Shown one piece after another: positions 53,248 to 57,414 of a DNA stretch of 57,414 nt. Position numbers and translations under genes: made by a program. Numbering within the stretch: the first letter of the stretch is position 1; every line of letters starts with the position of its first letter. The DNA is taken from positions 1 through 57,414 of the forward strand of contig JAGAUY010000049.1 of the NCBI GenBank assembly GCA_017620525.1, written 5' to 3'. The notes under the pieces were generated by a model, which had not been told where the DNA came from, ran no database searches, and saw only the letters and a list, made by a program, of their open reading frames with translations. This stretch comes from Oscillospiraceae bacterium (GTDB lineage Bacteria; Bacillota; Clostridia; Oscillospirales; Oscillospiraceae).

Positions 53248-53529
53248 ATGGAAGATCTTTATGGTTCCGACTTCATGACCATCGTCGATGAGGATGGTAC
53301 TGAGTTTGAGCTGGAAGTTCTGAGTACGCTGGAGTATAACGGATGCACTTATCTGGCTGTAATCCCCGCCGGCGAAGAAGACGAGGGAAATCTGGAAGTC
53401 AGCATTCTCAAGTCTGTGGAAGAGGACGGAGAACCGATCCTGTGCGCCATTGAGGATGAAGAGGAGCTCCAGGCGGTCTATGATCTGATCATGGATGAGC
53501 TGTATGCCGAGGACGAGGACGAAGAATAA
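53248..53529 (+). CDS. DUF1292 family protein (YrzB-like)
   Basis: A 93-residue, strongly acidic protein of the DUF1292/YrzB family, function unknown. The family core is TIVDEDGTEFELEVL and CTYLAVIPA, with a very acidic C-terminus (EDEDEE). ATG at 53248 follows GGGAGGG; the ATG at 53215 lies too close to the promoter. In Bacillus yrzB sits next to yrrK (ruvX), and ruvX lies 3 kb away here. The 6S RNA follows directly. Confidence 0.9.
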   Translation: MEDLYGSDFMTIVDEDGTEFELEVLSTLEYNGCTYLAVIPAGEEDEGNLEVSILKSVEEDGEPILCAIEDEEELQAVYDLIMDELYAEDEDEE

Positions 53530-53548
53530 TTAACAGGTATTTTCATTG

Positions 53549-53741
53549 CCTGCTTGGTGCGTGGTGTGTCTATTTGGACCCACATTTTATCATAGGGACG
53601 TTAGACTTCCCTGCCGGGTTAGCAGACCTCCCGCCTACGCTCAGACGATAGGCGGATGTTGGGAGCAGTTAAGGCATGGAGCGGCATCCCACCTGTACGT
53701 TTCGTGCAGGTCACAATCGATGCATCACGGCCAAAGCGGGG
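53549..53741 (+). ncRNA. ssrS: 6S RNA
   Basis: A roughly 193-nt regulatory RNA that mimics an open promoter and binds sigma-A RNA polymerase. The 5' end (CCTGCTTGGTGCGTGGTG) pairs with the 3' end (CATCACGGCCAAAGCGGG) to close the rod. Typical Clostridia 6S blocks are GGACCCACATTTTA with GGGACGTTAGACTTCCCTG, a GC hairpin at 53631-53655, and GCGGCATCCCACCTGTACG with its partner CGTGCAGGT (53691-53699/53703-53711). Two terminators follow. It may be transcribed together with DUF1292 or from an internal promoter. Ends are approximate. Confidence 0.85.
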
Positions 53742-53746
53742 TTGGC

Positions 53747-53776
53747 ATGGGGAGCTTCGGCTCCCCATGTTTTTTC
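53747..53776 (+). terminator. Terminator of 6S RNA
   Basis: A perfect 9-bp stem (53747-53755/53760-53768) with a TTCG loop, followed by a T run. Confidence 0.9.
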
Positions 53777-53787
53777 ATCTGAGATAT

Positions 53788-53828
53788 CAGCGCAGAAGCG
53801 GACTTTTCCCGCCTCTGCGCTGTTTTTT
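53788..53828 (+). terminator. Second terminator after 6S RNA
   Basis: Stem 53788-53801/53809-53822 (14 bp, one mismatch), followed by six T. A tandem backup to the first. Confidence 0.75.
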
Positions 53829-53881
53829 CTTCCTCCGGTCGTCTGTTTGAGTCTCTCACCGTCAAAATGCCCATGAAATTG

Positions 53882-53906
53882 TTGTAAATTTTTCGATAAT
53901 TTACAA
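53882..53906 (+). promoter_or_regulatory. Inverted repeat upstream of the PrsA-like gene
   Basis: TTGTAAATT (53882-53890) and AATTTACAA (53898-53906) are exact reverse complements. They lie 20 bp upstream of the -35 element at 53926. A possible regulator binding site; no regulator is known. Confidence 0.35.
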
Positions 53907-53925
53907 TTTACAGCCATATTGCCAC

Positions 53926-53954
53926 TTGAAACCGGAACGCAAATGGGTTATAAT
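53926..53954 (+). promoter_or_regulatory. Sigma-A promoter of the PrsA-like gene
   Basis: -35 TTGAAA (53926-53931), a 17-bp spacer, perfect -10 TATAAT (53949-53954). Confidence 0.78.
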
Positions 53955-54025
53955 ACCGTGGTCTATCGCAATTTTTGAGTTGCGTGATGTTAACCTATTA
54001 GGACAAATGAGAGGAATTGATAACC

Positions 54026-55702
54026 ATGAGTGCATCCAGCAAGAAAAAGCTTCGCAAAGCTCAGGAAGCTGAAAAGCTGACCGAAAAGCAGCTGAAAGAG
54101 CAGAAGGAAGCAAAACAACTGAAAATTTACTCCACCTTGTTTGTAGTCGTTCTGGCTCTGGTGGTCGTGGCAGCGGTTTGGATCGGTGTCAGCAAGACCG
54201 TCGAGAACAGCGGCGTCCGCGAACGCAGCACCACCGCTGTGACCATCGGCGAGCATGAGCTGAGCAACGCAGAACTGAACTACTTCTACATCGACGCCAT
54301 TAACAAGTTCTATTCCGACTACGGCAGCTATGCCACCATGTTTGGTCTGGATACCACCCTGCCTCTGAATGAGCAGGTTGTCAATGAAGAGACCGGCTTG
54401 ACCTGGGCTGACGACTTCCTGAACTCTGCCAAGGAGAACGCCAAGGCTGTCTATGCCCTGGCTGATGAGGCCAAGGCTCAGGGCTACACCCTGACCGAGG
54501 ACGAACTGGCCGCCATCGACAGCGACCTGGCCAGCCTGGAGCTGTACGCAAATCTGTACGGTTACACCGATGCACAGACCTATCTGAAAGCAATGTACGG
54601 CAAAGGCGCTACCATGGAAAACTACCGCGCATACGCAGAACTGACCACCCTGGCAGGTTCTTACCAGGCTTACTACGCAAACTCCCTGGTCTATGACGAT
54701 GCTGATCTGCGTGAGGCCGAGAAAGATAACTACGCTGAGTACTCCTCCTTCAGCTACAACAGCTACTACCTGAGCGCTTCCAGATTCCTGGAAGGCGGCA
54801 CCACCGGTGACGATGGCAACACCACTTACTCCGATGCCGAGACCGCCGCATCCGTTTCCGCTGCTGAGGAAGCTGCCAACATTCTGGCCGGCGGCGAGTA
54901 CGAATCCGTCGCTGACTTTGACGCTGCAATCGCCGCTCTGGAGATCAATGCAGAAACTGAAAATGCAGCAAGCACCGCTTACGAGGACCATGCTTACGCA
55001 AAAATCAACTCCGTCATTCAGGAATGGGTCACCGACGAGAACCGTCAGATCGGCGATGTTGCAAGCATCCCCTCCGTCACTCACAGCCACGAGGAGGGCG
55101 AGGAGCATTCCGACGATGAGGACGCTTCCGAGCACGAGACCATCAACGGCTACTACGTCGTTTACTTCAACGGCAGCAACGACAACACCTTCGCACTGGC
55201 AAATGTCCGTCACATCCTGGTGGCCTTTGAACACGACCATAACGAGTCCGAAGAGCACGACCACAGCGAACAGACTTACACCGATGCCGAGAAAGCTGCT
55301 GCCAAGAATGCCGCTGATGAGCTGCTGGCCCAGTGGAAGGCAGGCGACGCTACTGAAGAGAGCTTCGCTGCTCTGGCTAACGAGAACTCCGACGACGGCG
55401 ACGGCACCACCGGCGGCCTGTATGAGGATGTTTACCCCGGCCAGATGGTTCCCAGCTTCAACGATTGGTGCTTCGATGAGAGCCGCAAGACCGGCGACAC
55501 CGAGGTCATCGAGAGCGAGTACGGCTACCATGTCATGTACTATGTCAGCGACAGTGACACCAACTACCGTGACTACCAGATCAGAAATGCTCTGGTCACC
55601 GAAGCCACCAACAGCTGGTTCAATGCCCTGCTCGAGAACATGACCATCACCGACGGCAATACCGCGTATATCTCCAAAGACCTGGTTCTGACCGCTGCCT
55701 GA
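54026..55702 (+). CDS. Membrane-anchored PrsA-like peptidyl-prolyl isomerase/foldase
   Basis: A 558-residue protein. A Lys-rich cytosolic N-terminus (about 1-33), one membrane helix (about 37-55), an outer SurA/PrsA-like helical region, and a C-terminal parvulin (PpiC rotamase) domain beginning at NVRHILVAFEHDH. Two His/Glu-rich stretches (residues about 353-370 and 402-413, HSHEEGEEHSDDED and EHDHNESEEHDH) interrupt it. The rotamase domain lacks the usual lipobox, so it is anchored by a helix, not a lipid. Codon use is strongly biased, as in highly expressed genes. The ATG at 54026 is chosen; an in-frame TTG is 9 nt upstream. Confidence 0.9.
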   Translation: MSASSKKKLRKAQEAEKLTEKQLKEQKEAKQLKIYSTLFVVVLALVVVAAVWIGVSKTVENSGVRERSTTAVTIGEHELSNAELNYFYIDAINKFYSDYGSYATMFGLDTTLPLNEQVVNEETGLTWADDFLNSAKENAKAVYALADEAKAQGYTLTEDELAAIDSDLASLELYANLYGYTDAQTYLKAMYGKGATMENYRAYAELTTLAGSYQAYYANSLVYDDADLREAEKDNYAEYSSFSYNSYYLSASRFLEGGTTGDDGNTTYSDAETAASVSAAEEAANILAGGEYESVADFDAAIAALEINAETENAASTAYEDHAYAKINSVIQEWVTDENRQIGDVASIPSVTHSHEEGEEHSDDEDASEHETINGYYVVYFNGSNDNTFALANVRHILVAFEHDHNESEEHDHSEQTYTDAEKAAAKNAADELLAQWKAGDATEESFAALANENSDDGDGTTGGLYEDVYPGQMVPSFNDWCFDESRKTGDTEVIESEYGYHVMYYVSDSDTNYRDYQIRNALVTEATNSWFNALLENMTITDGNTAYISKDLVLTAA

Positions 55703-55714
55703 TTCAAGCAAATC

Positions 55715-55743
55715 AAAGGAGAGCTGCCATGCAGCTCTCCTTT
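55715..55743 (+). terminator. Terminator of the PrsA-like gene
   Basis: A perfect 13-bp stem (55715-55727/55731-55743), followed by ATTTATTTAT. Confidence 0.8.
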
Positions 55744-55765
55744 ATTTATTTATGGTATAAAACAC

Positions 55766-55794
55766 CCTCCTGTGGAGAAAACTTCCACAGGAGG
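55766..55794 (+). promoter_or_regulatory. Hairpin that buries the ribosome binding site of the TauE/SafE gene
   Basis: An 11-bp perfect stem (55766-55776/55784-55794). Its 3' arm includes AGGAGG at 55789-55794, the only Shine-Dalgarno of the following gene, 7 nt before the TTG start. A T run (55798-55803) follows, so it also looks like an intrinsic terminator. Confidence 0.6.
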
Positions 55795-55801
55795 CGATTT
55801 T

Positions 55802-56161
55802 TTGAAACACGGAAAATATGCAGGACCGGTTATTGCAGGCTTGTGCGCCGGAGCAGTCAACGGCCTTTTCGGTGCGGGAGGCGGCATGGTTCTGATCCCC
55901 CTGCTGAGCCTGCTGTCATCACTGCAGGAAGAGGAGATCTTTTCTTCCTCCATTGCCATTATACTACCCATCTGCCTCGTCTCCCTGACCATCACCGGAA
56001 TCAATCAGGGAATACCCTGGGGTGCTTCTGTGCCCTGGCTCGCCGGCAGCGCGGTGGGAGGCATTCTTGCAGGACTGTTTGGACGAAAAATACCCACAGG
56101 CTGGCTTCACAAGGGGCTGGGAATTCTGATCATCTGGGGAGGAATCCGGTATCTATGTTAG
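55802..56161 (+). CDS. TauE/SafE (TSUP) family transporter, N-terminal half
   Basis: A 119-residue membrane protein of the TSUP family (sulfite/organosulfonate exporters). It holds only the first half of the usual 240-270 residues: four helices, with the family opening GAVNGLFGAGGGMVLIPLL. A TTG start at 55802 is chosen for its distance to AGGAGG. The stop overlaps the next gene by 7 nt, so the two are coupled and probably form a heteromeric transporter. Confidence 0.85.
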   Translation: MKHGKYAGPVIAGLCAGAVNGLFGAGGGMVLIPLLSLLSSLQEEEIFSSSIAIILPICLVSLTITGINQGIPWGASVPWLAGSAVGGILAGLFGRKIPTGWLHKGLGILIIWGGIRYLC

Positions 56162-56523
56162 AAACTCTTCCTGTAAAACTCATCGTAGGAACGGTACTGG
56201 GATTCCTTTCGGGTCTTGGAATCGGCGGTGGAAGTCTGCTGATCATATGGCTGACGGCAGTGATGGGTATGGATCCTTCCTCAGCGCGATCGATCAATCT
56301 GCTGTTTTTCATTCCCGGAGCCGTTATCGCCATCTGCTTTCGCAGAAGACAGGGCGACATACACTGGGACAAGGTCCTTCCCCCTGCCATTGCAGGATGC
56401 ATTGCGGCGGGCATCTTCTCCGGTGTGGCAATGAAACTGGATACGGATATCATCAAAAAAGTTTTCGGAGTAATTCTGATCGGTGCAGGCGTCAGAGAAG
56501 TTCTGTGGAAACGAAAAACGTAA
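56155..56523 (+). CDS. TauE/SafE (TSUP) family transporter, C-terminal half
   Basis: A 122-residue membrane protein with four helices, homologous to the first half, opening VLGFLSGLGIGGGSLLIIWL. It begins inside the 3' end of the N-terminal-half gene. GGGGAGGA lies upstream. Together the two genes equal one full TSUP transporter; substrate unknown. A weak hairpin follows. Confidence 0.85.
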   Translation: MLETLPVKLIVGTVLGFLSGLGIGGGSLLIIWLTAVMGMDPSSARSINLLFFIPGAVIAICFRRRQGDIHWDKVLPPAIAGCIAAGIFSGVAMKLDTDIIKKVFGVILIGAGVREVLWKRKT

Positions 56524-56525
56524 AT

Positions 56526-56546
56526 GGGCGCACATCATGTGCACCC
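56526..56546. terminator. Weak hairpin between TSUP and ruvX
   Basis: GGGCGCAC (56526-56533) pairs with GTGCACCC (56539-56546) with one mismatch. No strong T tract on either strand. A possible bidirectional terminator. Confidence 0.4.
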
Positions 56547-56553
56547 AAGTCGT

Positions 56554-56973
56554 TTAATTCCTCTTCTTGTAGTTCAGATAACCTTCCAGAATCAGCGACG
56601 CCGCAACAGCGTCGACGGTGTTCTTGCGTTTCTTGCCGTGGTAGTTGTGCTCGGACAGAATGTTATGTGCCTCCACAGTGGTGCGGCGTTCGTCCCACAT
56701 GACGATGGGCAGGCCGGTTGCCTCCTTCAGCTTGTCAGCAAACTCCCGGCAAACCTCCGCTCTGGGACCCTCAGTGCCGTCCATATTCCGGGGCAGGCCC
56801 ACCACGATCTCCCCTACCATATTATCCTTACACAGCTTGACGATATCCGCAATGGCCTTCTGCACATTCCGGCTGGGCACCACACAGGTGGAGCCGACAA
56901 TGCTGCACAGCAAATCGGAGATGGCAATACCAGTTCTGGCATCGCCGTAATCAACGCCCATGATCTTGTTCAT
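56554..56973 (-). CDS. ruvX: Holliday junction resolvase-like YqgF/RuvX
   Basis: A 139-residue RNase H-fold protein implicated in 16S rRNA end processing and recombination. The motifs GVDYGDARTGIA, VVGLPRNMDGTEG, DERRTT and the C-terminal VDAVAASLIL with catalytic acidic residues are all present. The ATG at 56973 follows AAAAGGAAG. In Firmicutes it neighbours yrzB/DUF1292, found 3 kb to the left. Confidence 0.95.
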   Translation of the reverse strand: MNKIMGVDYGDARTGIAISDLLCSIVGSTCVVPSRNVQKAIADIVKLCKDNMVGEIVVGLPRNMDGTEGPRAEVCREFADKLKEATGLPIVMWDERRTTVEAHNILSEHNYHGKKRKNTVDAVAASLILEGYLNYKKRN

Positions 56974-57090
56974 AGCTTCCTTTTCCGCCTTTCTTTTGTT
57001 TTGTTTATTGTACAACATAGAATGCGAAAAAGGAAGACAGGGCAACCTAAAAAATAGTTTTGTTATTGTAAAATTTTTTAGAAAAAGATA

Positions 57091-57119
57091 TTGACATCCG
57101 ACACCCCCCGTGATAGAAT
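57091..57119 (+). promoter_or_regulatory. Sigma-A promoter of rpmG
   Basis: Perfect -35 TTGACA (57091-57096), a 17-bp spacer, -10 TAGAAT (57114-57119). Confidence 0.8.
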
Positions 57120-57165
57120 GATTTTACCTGTGAAAAAAGGGTTTATTTTTATGCCCATTTTTCAG

Positions 57166-57217
57166 CCCCGGAGTGGCTATGTAGTTTTCCGCTTACTAAA
57201 TTTTTTCATAGACGGGG
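57166..57217 (+). promoter_or_regulatory. Structured leader of rpmG
   Basis: CCCCG (57166-57170) with CGGGG (57213-57217), and CTATG (57177-57181) with CATAG (57207-57211), fold into a two-part stem. Roughly 120 nt separate the promoter from the gene. A leader that could control ribosomal-protein or nusG expression. Confidence 0.35.
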
Positions 57218-57252
57218 TGATACAGGGAGGCAATTTTTAAGGAGGTGCCGTT

Positions 57253-57402
57253 ATGCGCGTTAAAGTCACTATGAGATGCTCTGAGTGCAAGCAGAGAAAC
57301 TACAACACCATGAAGAACAAGAAGAACGACCCCGACCGTCTCGAGATGAAGAAGTACTGCAGATTCTGCAGAAAGCACACCACTCACAACGAGACCAAGT
57401 AA
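57253..57402 (+). CDS. rpmG: 50S ribosomal protein L33
   Basis: A 49-residue L33 of the zinc-binding (C+) type: CSEC near the N-terminus and CRFC near the C-terminus. Basic throughout. AAGGAGG precedes the ATG. A further AAGGAGG right after the stop (57402-57408) is the ribosome binding site of the next gene, very likely secE followed by nusG, beyond the window. Confidence 0.96.
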   Translation: MRVKVTMRCSECKQRNYNTMKNKKNDPDRLEMKKYCRFCRKHTTHNETK

Positions 57403-57414
57403 GGAGGCCCCCCA

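Noticed and set aside
53990-55711. A 573-residue open frame antisense to the PrsA-like gene
   Set aside because: It is a mirror of a highly biased coding sequence. The plus strand has promoter, ribosome binding site, membrane helix and rotamase domain.
55729-56154. N-terminal extension of the second TauE/SafE gene
   Set aside because: The extension is a shadow of the first half gene in another frame. The coding start at 56155 has the ribosome binding site and matches the family.
1-57414. CRISPR arrays, insertion sequences, prophage or toxin-antitoxin genes
   Set aside because: No evenly spaced direct repeats, transposase, integrase, phage structural gene or toxin pair was recognised anywhere in the window.

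Overview
The window looks like chromosomal core genome of a spore-forming Clostridia bacterium, most likely Oscillospiraceae (Ruminococcaceae-type gut anaerobe). The evidence is a Gram-positive gene set (gerW/ytfJ, whiA, dacF, scpAB, ECF vitamin transporter, DUF1292 and DUF4317 proteins), a long SRP RNA of the Bacillus/Clostridium type, strong GGAGG ribosome binding sites, and textbook TTGACA-17-TATAAT promoters. I see no prophage, transposase gene, CRISPR array or rRNA. Most genes lie on the minus strand.

Layout. 1-4.1 kb: a hairpin-rich left edge, pepF with a small partner gene, an EamA transporter and an alpha/beta hydrolase that meet head-on. 4.1-7.4 kb: acpP, SRP RNA, dnaX, ybaB and recR, an order conserved from the SRP RNA onward in Bacillus. 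7.4-10.0 kb: an RpiR-type regulator, a flavoprotein and a small membrane protein in a coupled operon. 10.0-14.6 kb: scpA-scpB-DUF2953-gerW-small membrane protein-dacF-rluB. 14.7-20.9 kb: mostly plus-strand single genes, each with its own promoter: a small membrane protein, tRNA-Leu(GAG), a GH13 amylase, a zinc-ribbon membrane protein, a MATE exporter and a cytidylate-kinase-like protein; rsmE lies opposite. 20.9-24.2 kb: DUF4317 and an ECF sigma factor with its likely membrane anti-sigma partner. 24.2-38.6 kb: a fourteen-kilobase co-directional run murB-whiA-dnaE-lipoprotein-response regulator-sensor kinase-DUF1385-prmC-recA-recX-rimO-pgsA. 38.8-45.7 kb: a polyferredoxin, a small lipoprotein, a histidine phosphatase fused to an acetyltransferase-like domain, a decayed OMP-decarboxylase homologue, a 58-residue YtxH-like protein, a long PRPP synthetase and a ClpE-like ATPase. 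45.7-52.7 kb: class A PBP, a methyltransferase, ecfA1-ecfA2-ecfT and truA. 52.9-57.4 kb: a small membrane protein with a non-canonical start, DUF1292, 6S RNA, a PrsA-like foldase, a split TauE/SafE exporter, ruvX and rpmG.

Functionally the region carries replication and repair (dnaE, dnaX, recA, recR, recX, ruvX), chromosome segregation (scpAB), translation and RNA modification (rsmE, rluB, truA, rimO, prmC, L33, SRP RNA, tRNA-Leu), cell envelope (murB, dacF, PBP, pgsA) and global regulation (6S RNA, two-component system, ECF sigma). I found no clear new multi-gene system. The points most worth a second look are a compact multi-hairpin element containing an inverted copy of the tRNA-Leu T-arm, the decayed PyrF paralogue beside PRPP synthetase with the phosphatase/acetyltransferase fusion, a zinc ribbon inserted in a class A PBP, histidine-rich loops in the PrsA-like foldase, and the split TauE/SafE pair whose ribosome binding site is buried in a hairpin. 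All calls come from reading the sequence; no database search was run.
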